Source of the DNA: Psychromicrobium lacuslunae
GTDB taxonomy: Bacteria > Actinomycetota > Actinomycetes > Actinomycetales > Micrococcaceae
Reading direction: 5' to 3'
Assembly: GCF_000950575.1 (NCBI RefSeq)
Contig: NZ_CP011005.1
Coordinates: 3,348,001-3,412,000, forward strand
DNA length: 64,000 nucleotides
The notes beneath the pieces were generated by a model. The model was not told the DNA's origin and ran no database searches. It saw only the letters and a program-made list of their open reading frames with translations. Positions 1 to 8,571 of the stretch are shown piece after piece. Each line of letters begins with the position of its first letter. The first letter of the stretch is position 1. A program made the position numbers and the translations under genes.

Positions 1-582
1 GGCTTGTAGCCGGTTGGCGACGAAGCCTTGAACCTCTTTGTGCTCGCGGACCGGCACTTTGCCTAGCGCGCGATAAAAGTCGATGGCAGCCAGGGTCGCG
101 GATTCGCTGGTGCGTTCGCCCGGTACGATTTCCACCAGCGGCATGAGTTGCGGCGGGTTGAAGGGGTGCGCGATAAGCATCCGGGCAGCTGCCTCCTCGT
201 CGAGCTGTGCGGCGATCAGGGTAGCGACAATGCCGGAACTCGAGGAGGTGAGTAGGGCATGCTTTGGCGCCGCGGCAGCGATCTCGGCAAAGAGCTGTTG
301 TTTGAACTCGAGCCGTTCCGGACCGTTCTCCTGGACCAGATCGGCTTCGGCAACAGCCTCGGCGAGCGAGGCAGAGATGCTGATTTTTGCCAGCAAGGCT
401 TCAGCTGAAGTGCCCAGTGAAGCCGCCAGCTCTGGCATTGAATCGCGGACGACGTCGGCTAGGTCCGGCCGCGGATCACTCACCGTGACGTTCAGCCCAG
501 CATTGGCGAAAAGCGCGGTCCAGGACAATCCGATGGTGCCTGCACCAACCACGGCGACACTCTTAATCTCTTGAGTACTCAT
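1..582 (-). CDS. 3-hydroxyacyl-CoA dehydrogenase family protein (partial, C-terminus outside window)
   Basis: NAD-dependent dehydrogenase of the 3-hydroxyacyl-CoA / L-gulonate / carnitine 3-dehydrogenase superfamily. Translating the complement from ATG at 582 gives a Rossmann start with the VAVVGAGTIG dinucleotide motif (residues 9-18), an HPFNPP motif typical of the catalytic-His region, and FVANRLQ at the edge where the C-terminal domain begins; about 194 residues are present and the rest is cut off. Its ATG overlaps the stop of the preceding decarboxylase-like gene by 4 bp (ATGA), so it is the fourth gene of the LysR-linked operon and is probably translationally coupled. Which hydroxy substrate it oxidises (hydroxyacyl-CoA or a free hydroxy acid such as carnitine) cannot be told from the N-terminal half. 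Confidence 0.85.
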   Translation of the reverse strand, partial: MSTQEIKSVAVVGAGTIGLSWTALFANAGLNVTVSDPRPDLADVVRDSMPELAASLGTSAEALLAKISISASLAEAVAEADLVQENGPERLEFKQQLFAEIAAAAPKHALLTSSSSGIVATLIAAQLDEEAAARMLIAHPFNPPQLMPLVEIVPGERTSESATLAAIDFYRALGKVPVREHKEVQGFVANRLQA

Positions 583-1343
583 TTCACAGTTCCTCCCGTA
601 TTTTTGGCTTCGGCCAGATAGTCGTACACCGGCACTGCGGGGGCCAAACTGAGGTCGGTATTGATATGGCTGGCTGAAATGACCTCCAGTACCGGCAGAT
701 CGGCCAATGGCGCGAGAACATGTTCGAAGAACTGCAGCCGGGCCGGGCCGGTATAGGCCTCCTTGACGGTAATGTCGGTGATTTCGGTGCGGACCAGCTT
801 CGTTGAGAGCGGCCTACCGTCGAGATCCGGAATGATTTTGAGCATAAAAGTGGGGACGGTGATCTGGGCCTTAGCCTGTTCGAAATCCAGCGGATAGAAC
901 TTGTAGCCCATTGTGGCGGTCGCCACCCGGACTGAGCCGTAGTCGAGAGTTCCCAGTAGCGCCCCGGAGTCCACGGTCAGCCCCGGTTTGCCCATCACTT
1001 TCGGGTAGGCGCTGAGCTCGCGTCCGGCTGCAGTGGCCGCGAAATTATCCAAGTACATGGCGTGCAGGTACTCGCCCTTCTCGCCTTGGTAGGAAACCTG
1101 GATGGCCTGCCCAGCCTCAACGTAGGGGCCGTAGGCGGTGGAATCACCCATCTTCATAATTTCGAAACGGACCAGTGGTTCCGCGATCTCTAGCGGCTCT
1201 GGGACGATTGAGCGGAGCACCTCGGCGTCAGTGCGATAGACGATGTTGAGATATTCGCGATTGGTGAACCGGGAGCTGACCGGGGGATAGGCTGGGCTGC
1301 TCAAGGGGGTGGTGATTTGTGCGCGTACTTCGTCGATGTTCAT
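579..1343 (-). CDS. acetoacetate decarboxylase family protein
   Basis: 254 aa protein of the acetoacetate decarboxylase (ADC) family, which decarboxylates beta-keto acids through a lysine Schiff base in the cytoplasm. The sequence GRELSAYPKVMGKP places a lysine at residue 115, the position of the Schiff-base Lys115 in clostridial ADC; the neighbouring Lys116, classically credited with lowering its pKa, is Val here. The length is normal for the family. ATG at 1343 follows the crotonase gene by 6 bp, and the stop overlaps the next gene by 4 bp. With a CoA-transferase, a hydratase and a hydroxyacyl dehydrogenase in the same operon, a beta-keto acid generated by the dehydrogenase is the likely substrate. 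Substrate identity is inference. Confidence 0.85.
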   Translation of the reverse strand: MNIDEVRAQITTPLSSPAYPPVSSRFTNREYLNIVYRTDAEVLRSIVPEPLEIAEPLVRFEIMKMGDSTAYGPYVEAGQAIQVSYQGEKGEYLHAMYLDNFAATAAGRELSAYPKVMGKPGLTVDSGALLGTLDYGSVRVATATMGYKFYPLDFEQAKAQITVPTFMLKIIPDLDGRPLSTKLVRTEITDITVKEAYTGPARLQFFEHVLAPLADLPVLEVISASHINTDLSLAPAVPVYDYLAEAKNTGGTVK

Positions 1344-1349
1344 GATTGC

Positions 1350-2135
1350 CTACTTCCCAGTCCATTGAGGCGCCCGGCGCTCGGTGAAGGCTTTGATGCC
1401 TTCCGCGACGTCGGCGGACTTCATGAGCTTTTGAATTTCTGTTGCCTGGGCGGTGAAAGCCTCAGATTCAGGGACCGAAGCCGCGATTCTGCTAACTTTC
1501 TTCACGGCGGCCAAGGCTAGCGGCGCATTCTGACTGATCACGGTGGCAAGTTCGAGCGCGGCGGCCAAGGCATGGCCCGTTTCGGTGACCCGATTCGCTA
1601 GGCCGAGTTCTTGGGCGCGACTCGCATCAATACTGGAACCGGTGAGCAACAACTCCATCGCCAGCTGGTGCGGGATGCGCTGTGGCAGCCGAATCACCCC
1701 GCCGCCGCCAGCAATGAGTCCACGGGTGACTTCGGGCAAGCCGAGAGTAGCGCCCTCGGCTACCACGATCAGATCGCAATTGAGAGCTATTTCCAGACCG
1801 CCGCCCAGCGCGTAGCCCTCGATGGCAGCGATCAATGGTTTGCTGGTGGTAGCCTCGACAAACCCTGCGAAGCCCTTGCCCGGCACATTGACCCTTTCGC
1901 CGCTGGCGGCCGCTTTCAGGTCCATCCCGGCGCAGAAGGTGCCGTCTGCGCCGGTTACTACGCCAACCCGAAGCTCGTCGTCATGCTCAAGCCGATCGAG
2001 TGCAGCTGCTAGGCCGAGAGCAACCTCGCCGTTCACCGCGTTGCGCGCCTTTGGTCGGTTGATGGTGATGACCAAGGTGCTACCGATGACCTCGGTCAGT
2101 ACTGACTCGGGCTCTGTTTCAGTTGGTGTGCTCAT
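1350..2135 (-). CDS. enoyl-CoA hydratase/isomerase family protein
   Basis: 261 aa crotonase-fold protein, hydrating a trans-2-enoyl-CoA to the 3-hydroxyacyl-CoA. Oxyanion-hole segments are visible as FCAGMDLKAA (about residues 67-76) and GYALGGGLEIALNCD (107-121). Both acid/base glutamates of classical hydratases appear to be present, Glu115 in GGGLE and Glu135 in LGLPEV, spaced 20 apart as in mitochondrial ECH, so it is probably a true hydratase rather than an isomerase or dehalogenase. ATG at 2135 overlaps the upstream CoA-transferase stop by 4 bp. It resembles hydratases that act with CaiB-type transferases (e.g. crotonobetainyl-CoA hydratase), but the exact substrate is not readable. Confidence 0.88.
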   Translation of the reverse strand: MSTPTETEPESVLTEVIGSTLVITINRPKARNAVNGEVALGLAAALDRLEHDDELRVGVVTGADGTFCAGMDLKAAASGERVNVPGKGFAGFVEATTSKPLIAAIEGYALGGGLEIALNCDLIVVAEGATLGLPEVTRGLIAGGGGVIRLPQRIPHQLAMELLLTGSSIDASRAQELGLANRVTETGHALAAALELATVISQNAPLALAAVKKVSRIAASVPESEAFTAQATEIQKLMKSADVAEGIKAFTERRAPQWTGK

Positions 2136-3364
2136 GCTGAGACTCCTGCTAGTTCTTCGTTCTTGCCCAGGTTTTTAGTTGCCGCTAGCTCCGCAAGCAC
2201 CTCTTCGGTGTCCGCGCCGGGCAGCGGCGCATGCCGTCGAATCGAAGCTGGTGTAGCGGAGAACTGCATCGGTACCCCGATCATCCGAATCGATCCTTCG
2301 CTGGGGTGCTCCGCTACATCGAGCAGGTGACCGTCCTGGACATATTCGTCGTCCATTGCATCGTCGAGACGCAACACCGGCCCGAAGGGGATGCTCTTAC
2401 TAAGGCAAATCTCGGCCCACTGTTCAGTAGTCAAAAGGGGAACCACCTGATCCAGGAGCGCTGAAAGGTCGTTGCCGTCTTTGCGGACATCAATGAATTC
2501 GTTGTTGACGCGGGGATCTTCGGCAAGTTCGGCTCGGCCCGCTGCGATGAACAAGTCGCGGAAATTCTGTGGGCCGTAAGGGATCACCATGACTAGACCG
2601 CCGTCCTTGGTGGGGCGAGCATAGTGCCCTTTCATCAGAGAGTTCGGGAAACCGGTTTGACTCAGCGAGGGCACGAAGGCCTGACCCTGTAGATGCTCGA
2701 CCAGATTGAACGCGAGCATAGTGTCGGTCATCGGTACCTCGACCTTTTGGCCTTGTCCGGTCCGTTGTTGATGGACTAATGCTGCCATTGCGCTGTAAGC
2801 CATCGTCAAAGCTGAGACCTTATCAGCCAAAATAGTGGGCAACACGGCTGGCTTTTCGATATCGGCAGCACGCTGCGCGACGTCTAGCAAGCCGGAAGCG
2901 GCTTGGACTGTTTCGTCGTAGGCGGCGAGCCCGGCGCGATCCGAATCGGGACGAAAGCCTTGCGCGTGGACGTAAATCAGCTTCGGGAATTTAGCACTCA
3001 GGCTCTCATAATCCATGCCAAGTCGGCGGAGCGCATCGATGCGCATATTGGAGATCAGAATGTCGGCTGATCCGATCAGCTCCATCGCTGCCGCGTGACC
3101 TTCGTCAGACTTCAAATTCAAAGCAACGCTCCGCTTATTGCGGTTCACGTTCAAATGCAGGGAGGTCATCCCCGGGGTTTTGGCGTAAAGGCCCGAGCGA
3201 ATGGTGTCATTTGGTGACTCAATTTTGATCACATCGGCACCGAGATCGCCCAATACTTGGGCGGCATAGGGGCCCATTACAACGGTTGCCATATCGATCA
3301 CTCGAATTCCGGCGAGCGGTCCAGCGTTGGTAACGGAAAGGCTGGTGACAGCTTGTTTTGTCAT
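2132..3364 (-). CDS. CaiB/BaiF family CoA-transferase
   Basis: Class III (CaiB/BaiF) CoA-transferase, moving CoA between carboxylic acids and so probably activating the pathway substrate. The frame is open from 3445, but ATG at 3364 is preferred: it has AGGAA 8 nt upstream and begins MTKQAVTSL, giving 410 aa, close to family length. The N-terminal LAGIRVIDMATVVMGPYAAQ motif and the catalytic aspartate in AYDETVQAASG (Asp150 from this start) are intact. First gene of the minus-strand operon CoA-transferase, hydratase, ADC-like, dehydrogenase. About 200 bp separate it from the LysR regulator, which is transcribed in the same direction, so the operon promoter probably lies in that gap. Confidence 0.88.
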   Translation of the reverse strand: MTKQAVTSLSVTNAGPLAGIRVIDMATVVMGPYAAQVLGDLGADVIKIESPNDTIRSGLYAKTPGMTSLHLNVNRNKRSVALNLKSDEGHAAAMELIGSADILISNMRIDALRRLGMDYESLSAKFPKLIYVHAQGFRPDSDRAGLAAYDETVQAASGLLDVAQRAADIEKPAVLPTILADKVSALTMAYSAMAALVHQQRTGQGQKVEVPMTDTMLAFNLVEHLQGQAFVPSLSQTGFPNSLMKGHYARPTKDGGLVMVIPYGPQNFRDLFIAAGRAELAEDPRVNNEFIDVRKDGNDLSALLDQVVPLLTTEQWAEICLSKSIPFGPVLRLDDAMDDEYVQDGHLLDVAEHPSEGSIRMIGVPMQFSATPASIRRHAPLPGADTEEVLAELAATKNLGKNEELAGVSA

Positions 3365-3564
3365 TACTGCGTTCCTCACAATTAGCTTCATCGAATCTCT
3401 GATTCGAAGGTGTTGAGTCGCTATTTCTGGGCTCAGTTTTAACACTAGTTCGCTTAGGCAATCAATCTCTAGCTAGTTTCGACACCGTTGCGAGGACGTT
3501 GGCGTGACCGGAATGGTCATCACGATTCTTGTCCAGATTCTCGGGATTTTTCGAGCGCGGACGC

Positions 3565-4467
3565 TCAGTTTGGCGTGAAAGCCGTGCGCACCGCGGCGAC
3601 TAATTCAGCAAGATCAGCACCCGCCTCAGCGCGATCAGTTCGCCAGATCAGGCCGGTCGATAGCTCGGGGTTGAAATCGCTAAACGGCAGCGCGATAACT
3701 TCGTCCCTATTCACCGAATGAACCGAGATGTTCTGGCTCAGAATGGTCAGTGAAAAGGCGTCTCCGTTGGAGACCACTTCGGCTGGGCTAGTGAATTCAC
3801 CCGTGCTCAGCACTGCACGCTTGTGCACGCCCGCAGCGGACATCCTGATCTCGAGTTGGTCGTAGTAGGTGGGTTGAGTACCTTTAGCCGTCTTAATGTA
3901 GGTGAAATCGACTAGGTCGGTGAGCGCTACCGACTCACGGCCAGCAAATTGTTTCGCCGGTAGCACGGCGCCGATCTCCTCGCGGTAGATCTCCTGGCTG
4001 GATACGCCGGGCAGCTGCGCGGGCAGGTGCACTAAGGCGAAGGCTAGACGTCCTTGATGAACTGCGGTGAGCAGCTCGCGGCTTCCCGCGGGCCAGCGAT
4101 TGAGCTGATAGCGGTCCGAATATTCTTCGCTGAAGTTGAGTAGTTTTTGACGTAACGAGGGCGGCAACCACGGTGCGATTCCGACAAAATACGCGAGCGG
4201 TTCGTGCGCTGAGGGTTTGTTCATCCTGATCGGGATGTCATCGAATTTTCTCAGTATTTCTTGAGCCAGCGGGAGCAGCACGGCGCCGCTTGAGGTCAGA
4301 TTGACGCTACGTGAGTCGCGTTCAAAAAGCACTGTGCCAAGCTCGCGCTCCAGGTCGCGCACGCGCTGGCTGAGCGGTGAAGTGGCCATCTGTAAGCTCT
4401 TGGCAGCTTTGGAGAAACTCAAGTGCTCCGCAACCGCCACGAAATAACGTAGGTGAAAGATTTCCAT
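3565..4467 (-). CDS. LysR-family transcriptional regulator
   Basis: 300 aa LysR-type regulator. The N-terminal winged HTH is clear (MEIFHLRYFVAVAEHLSFS, then KAAKSLQMATSPLSQRVRDLE, residues 1-48), followed by the periplasmic-binding-like effector domain. ATG at 4467 is chosen over the TTG directly before it. It lies immediately upstream of, and in the same orientation as, the CoA-transferase/hydratase/decarboxylase/dehydrogenase operon, and is the obvious candidate regulator, with an operon intermediate as the likely co-inducer. LysR regulators are more often divergent from their targets, so the co-directional layout makes this a moderate inference. Confidence 0.9.
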   Translation of the reverse strand: MEIFHLRYFVAVAEHLSFSKAAKSLQMATSPLSQRVRDLERELGTVLFERDSRSVNLTSSGAVLLPLAQEILRKFDDIPIRMNKPSAHEPLAYFVGIAPWLPPSLRQKLLNFSEEYSDRYQLNRWPAGSRELLTAVHQGRLAFALVHLPAQLPGVSSQEIYREEIGAVLPAKQFAGRESVALTDLVDFTYIKTAKGTQPTYYDQLEIRMSAAGVHKRAVLSTGEFTSPAEVVSNGDAFSLTILSQNISVHSVNRDEVIALPFSDFNPELSTGLIWRTDRAEAGADLAELVAAVRTAFTPN

Positions 4468-4568
4468 CAACGCTCAGCGTACCTTTGCTGGCTGCGAAGT
4501 GGCTGGATGTACCTAGGTTCGCGCCGATCCTCGACGGGCTGTATCGAGGGGCTCGCGATTAACTGGAA

Positions 4569-4600
4569 GAGGGGCGCAGACCGTCTGGTCCGCACCCCTC
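4569..4600 (-). terminator. Rho-independent terminator of the subtilase gene
   Basis: A 14-bp stem (two G-U pairs on one strand) with a GTCT loop lies 16 bp beyond the protease stop codon. On the minus strand it is followed by a short pyrimidine-rich tail. It sits between the protease and the LysR gene and should insulate them. Confidence 0.6.
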
Positions 4601-4615
4601 TCTCAGGCTAGTGAT

Positions 4616-7600
4616 TTAGCGCTTGGGCCAGCTCGGCCAGGCCTTGACCGTCAACTTAGCCGAGGCAGTTTTGCCGGTGGCGTCGGTGAGCGTCAGGGTG
4701 TGGCTGCCGGCGCCGAGTGACTTAGGTAATTTGACCAGAATGATCACATTGCCTCGTGAATCGGACTTGCCAGTTGCCAGCGTGGCGCCGTTCTCCGCGG
4801 TTACCTTAATCGCGGAGTTGGCAGCAAATTTCTGCCCAATCGCAACGGTAAGGGTGCTTTGGAAAACGGTTGACGGTGCTAGGTAAACACTTGCCGCCGC
4901 CGGATTGCTGGCCTTGATCGGCACGATCTCGGCCTTCTTGCCGCCGTTGCCAGTGGCGCTCAGGTCACCGGTGGCGTTGTGGAAGTGCAAGAACAGCGCC
5001 TTAGCGGTGGTGTTACCCGGTGCCCGGTAGGCATTGATGCCAGCGTTCGTCCGGTCGAAGAAGAGGGTGCTCGCCGAGCCATCTTCGAACCACAGCGCCG
5101 GGTTGACCGGATCGTACTTCACCGGCGCGGTCTGATCGACCGGCACCAGGTTGCCGTCCTTCTCCTTGTAGATGGAGTAGGTGGTGACCGTGTAGGTGAA
5201 CGGCGCTGGCTTGGAACCGTCAATGCCCAGGATGGAAGCGGGTACCGATAGCTTCATCACATTGCTATCCATGGTGTTGGAATCAAGTGATCCATCCACG
5301 CCGTTGAGCGGCAGGTTGCCAATCACCTTGGCCGAACCATCCGCCTGGTACTGCGAGATGATCACCAAGGGTAAATCAAGACCGCTAGCGGTGCCGGTCC
5401 GCAACTGGAAGTCATCAACGCCGTCATTATTGGTGTCAATATCGACATAGACCGGCATGAACTTCGTCAGTGCCGCCCAATTGCCCCAGGTAGAGATGCC
5501 GAAGGCGATTTCGCCGTCTTTAACATCTCCGCCGAGTTCTTTCAGCGCCGGGATGGTCGAGGAAACGCCGACGTTCTGCAGATCCATCGCCCGCATCGCC
5601 AGGTTTTCCTTGGCGTCGGGGGCTGCCGTCTCATCGAGCTTGTCGATTCGCGGGCTTTGGGTCTGCAGCTCGAAGGGAGCTACCAGGCCGTTGTAACCAT
5701 TGGCATCCACATTGCCCTGCTCCAGGACTCGTCCGGTAAGGGAGACCGGAGTCTTGGTGCCGGTGCCGAAGTTCAGCGCGCTGCCAGCCGTCATTGCTGA
5801 GGTTGGCTTAGGAGCGGCATAAACCGGAACTCGCAAGCTCGGAGCGCCGACGCTAGAGAGCTCGACCCGGCCGGAAGCTTCGGCAATGAACTGCCGAGCT
5901 GTATCCAACTGAGTGGCGTCCATTGTCGGATCCAAAGTCTTACGCAGTGCCTTAGGATCTGCGATCTTGAGGGTCACCGTGAAGGTTGCGCTACGGCCGC
6001 TGGGCACGTTGACGCTTGGGCTAACCACGTACTCAACGCCCGGGATGGTGGTAGCCGGCAGGTACTTGATCGCATAGTTGCGAGCAGCTCCGCCGAAGCT
6101 CTTCACGGTTACCGACTTGGTGATGCTGAGCGGCTTATCAGCCAATTCGAGCACCCCAAAGTTCACGCTGGTCAACTCGGGGTCATCGGTGGCATAAGCC
6201 AGCGCATTTGTGGTGGTCGCGTTGAGCGCATCTACCCGGCCCGAGCCGACCCGGTTGGGGCCGAAAGCGAACTGACCTTTGAATAGGTCGTGGGTGGCGG
6301 TGTTCATCACGATCGACTTCACCTGCAGGGCAGACAGCTTGGTCTGTGCCATCACCAAAGCGGCGATGCCTGCGACATGCGGAGTCGACATCGAGGTGCC
6401 ACTCTTGACGTTTGCGCCGTTGCCGGTGCCAACGCCCGCCGAACCAATCGAGGTACCGGGCGCGGCCACATCGGGCTTCACCACGCCGTTCGACCCGTGT
6501 ACGCCACGTGAGGAGCCTGGGTTCAAAGTATCTAGCGCATTGGTGTCACCACCAGCGGTGCCCCGGTAAGCGGATTTGAGCTGCAACTGCAAAGTGCCGG
6601 CGGCAGCGGCTGCGCGGTACTTATCGGAGTAAGTCTTGGTGAACTGCACGCCGGGAATGCCTGCGTTACCGGCAATGCCGGCTGCGAAGACGTCACGGGT
6701 GGAGTCGAAAACCACACCGGTGGCTCCTGCTGCTTGAGCGTTGTTGTAGCGTACCGCTGAACCACACTTACGAGTGGCATCGTTATCGTCCCAGCTCAGC
6801 CAAACCCACTTGCCCTTGACCTTCGCGGCGTCCTCCGCGGAGAACGCGGCGCAGCCATCAGCGTTAGCGCCACTCGGGCCCATCACCACGGTACCGGTGA
6901 GTTGTGCCGGAGTAACTGAAGGGGCTGAGTAGTCGAAGTTCGAGGAATACTGACCGGCAGCCTTATCGACGGCTGGCGCAAGTACATCAATTCGATCCAA
7001 AGCGGCTTGTGAGCCAATCGAGTTCGCCACCGTGAGGGAGGTCTTAGCGTTGCCCGGCGAACCGCCGATATCGTAGAAATCGCCAGCGTTGCCGGAAGCC
7101 ACCACCGAGAGCACGCCGGTCTTGGTGAGTTCGTTGATGACGTCGTTTTCGGGATCATCAGTCGGGGTGTAGTCGGAGCCCAGGGACATATTCACGATGT
7201 CCGCCCGGTCGCTGAAGTTGCCATCACCGTTCGGATCAAGCACCTTGTCCAGGGCGTCGATCACCAGATTGGTGCTGCCTACACAGCCAAAGACACGGAA
7301 GGAGTACAGCCCGGCTTCGGGAGCTGAGCCGGGGCCGATGCGTAGGCCATTGACCTGCGCCGCGGTGAGGTCCGAGTACTTCGGGCTACCATTTTGGCCC
7401 GCGGTGAAAGTAGAACCATCTTCGTTCACACCGTAACCGGCCGCGGTGCCAGCGACGTGAGTGCCGTGACCACCGGTGACGCAGTCCAGCGGGTTGGCGT
7501 CCGGGTGCGGGATGGGTTGGTACGTCGGGTTGTCCGGGTTTGCATCGTAGTCATCGCCGGCCAGATCGTAGCCCCCGAGGAACTTGTTCGGGTCGTAAGT

Positions 7601-8272
7601 GCCCGGAACCAGGGTAGCTGAGGCGCCAGCAGTCTTGTAGGCCTCAGCAGTGCCGGGGCCACCGAAATCGGTGTGGGTGTAGTCAAGGCCGCTATCCACT
7701 ACGGCAATCTTGATACCCTTACCGGTCTGTCCGGTCTGGGCCCAAGTATTCAGGGCGCGAGTGTCGATATCGGTTGATTTATTATCCGGAATGCTTTTCG
7801 GCACGATCGGAGTAATTTTCACCACGTCGGTGCGCTTGGCCAGATCCCGGATAGCCGCCGCATCGCCATTGATCGCGACACCGGGAAGGGTGTTAGTGGT
7901 GGTGTAAAGCTTCTTCGCTGAAGCCTGGCTGGTCACCGACTGCGCTGTCTGTTCAATGCCGGTGCGGATCTTTTTCACCGTGGGCGCGGCATTGACCGGA
8001 GCACTGCTCTTTTCTTTGACCGTTTGCGGCTGGGTGGCCGCGAAAGCGCCCTGGCCGGAAAATTGCACAAAGACCGAGACAGGTCCCTTGGCCGTGGCCA
8101 GGTTTCCGCTGATCTTATCTGCTGGGACGGTCACCGAGTTGTTTGACTCCGGAACCGAGTTTTTTGGTGCTTCTGTTGCCTGGGCTTGCAGCCCGGTGCC
8201 ACACAGAAGCGCGATGCCGGTGAGGCCAGCCAGGGTGACTGTCCGCACGTGCCTTTTTGAGGCTTGGGTCAT
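4616..8272 (-). CDS. secreted S8 (subtilisin-like) serine protease with PA domain
   Basis: 1218 aa exported subtilase. Residues 1-33 form a Sec signal peptide (positive RHVR, hydrophobic core, AQATEA cleavage region), followed by a propeptide of inhibitor-I9 type to about 165. The catalytic triad is complete: Asp193 in VVDSGLD, His269 in GGHGTHVAG, Ser627 in SGTSMSTPHVAG, with the oxyanion Asn395 in ASGN. A PA (protease-associated) insertion spans about 445-575. After 690 come fibronectin/Ig-like segments and a C-terminal cell-surface-type beta domain ending WPSWPKR; no LPXTG motif is seen, so it is probably released. ATG at 8272 has a strong GGAAG Shine-Dalgarno. It is a monocistronic gene, divergent from the transporter. 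Role: extracellular protein or peptide digestion; the true substrate is unknown. Confidence 0.93.
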   Translation of the reverse strand: MTQASKRHVRTVTLAGLTGIALLCGTGLQAQATEAPKNSVPESNNSVTVPADKISGNLATAKGPVSVFVQFSGQGAFAATQPQTVKEKSSAPVNAAPTVKKIRTGIEQTAQSVTSQASAKKLYTTTNTLPGVAINGDAAAIRDLAKRTDVVKITPIVPKSIPDNKSTDIDTRALNTWAQTGQTGKGIKIAVVDSGLDYTHTDFGGPGTAEAYKTAGASATLVPGTYDPNKFLGGYDLAGDDYDANPDNPTYQPIPHPDANPLDCVTGGHGTHVAGTAAGYGVNEDGSTFTAGQNGSPKYSDLTAAQVNGLRIGPGSAPEAGLYSFRVFGCVGSTNLVIDALDKVLDPNGDGNFSDRADIVNMSLGSDYTPTDDPENDVINELTKTGVLSVVASGNAGDFYDIGGSPGNAKTSLTVANSIGSQAALDRIDVLAPAVDKAAGQYSSNFDYSAPSVTPAQLTGTVVMGPSGANADGCAAFSAEDAAKVKGKWVWLSWDDNDATRKCGSAVRYNNAQAAGATGVVFDSTRDVFAAGIAGNAGIPGVQFTKTYSDKYRAAAAAGTLQLQLKSAYRGTAGGDTNALDTLNPGSSRGVHGSNGVVKPDVAAPGTSIGSAGVGTGNGANVKSGTSMSTPHVAGIAALVMAQTKLSALQVKSIVMNTATHDLFKGQFAFGPNRVGSGRVDALNATTTNALAYATDDPELTSVNFGVLELADKPLSITKSVTVKSFGGAARNYAIKYLPATTIPGVEYVVSPSVNVPSGRSATFTVTLKIADPKALRKTLDPTMDATQLDTARQFIAEASGRVELSSVGAPSLRVPVYAAPKPTSAMTAGSALNFGTGTKTPVSLTGRVLEQGNVDANGYNGLVAPFELQTQSPRIDKLDETAAPDAKENLAMRAMDLQNVGVSSTIPALKELGGDVKDGEIAFGISTWGNWAALTKFMPVYVDIDTNNDGVDDFQLRTGTASGLDLPLVIISQYQADGSAKVIGNLPLNGVDGSLDSNTMDSNVMKLSVPASILGIDGSKPAPFTYTVTTYSIYKEKDGNLVPVDQTAPVKYDPVNPALWFEDGSASTLFFDRTNAGINAYRAPGNTTAKALFLHFHNATGDLSATGNGGKKAEIVPIKASNPAAASVYLAPSTVFQSTLTVAIGQKFAANSAIKVTAENGATLATGKSDSRGNVIILVKLPKSLGAGSHTLTLTDATGKTASAKLTVKAWPSWPKR

Positions 8273-8571
8273 CTTCTTCCTTCACAACGGAGCCCGTTGC
8301 GGTAGACGCAGCGGACGCATTCCTGCTCTCAGCTGCCAGTTGAACTGGCAGACCCCAAAGAGAACGGCCCTGCTGGGTCGTTGTGAAAAACCTTACGTGA
8401 CTAAGCTCATACTGTGAATGGGCTGTTCGCTATTCATAGGAAGCGGAGCCGCGATCAAGCGTCCGGCCCCGGCTGTTGTCAGCAATATTTGTGTCGATAT
8501 GACATTTTGTGGCGGTGAACCCCGCGCAATAGTCTGAGACGGCGAAGCTAACGATGAAGTGGAGATTGCCA
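8273..8571. promoter_or_regulatory. divergent intergenic region, subtilase / MHS transporter
   Basis: About 300 bp hold the promoters of two divergent genes. An imperfect inverted repeat, CTGTGAAT (8412-8419) and ATTCATAG (8432-8439), 7 of 8 bases symmetric with a 12-bp spacer, is the only operator-like feature I can point to. Otherwise I see no RNA gene or reading frame here. Confidence 0.35.

Noticed and set aside
83-574. Long open frame on the plus strand at the left edge
   Set aside because: It is the shadow of the dehydrogenase gene on the minus strand, whose product has clear Rossmann and HPFNPP motifs.
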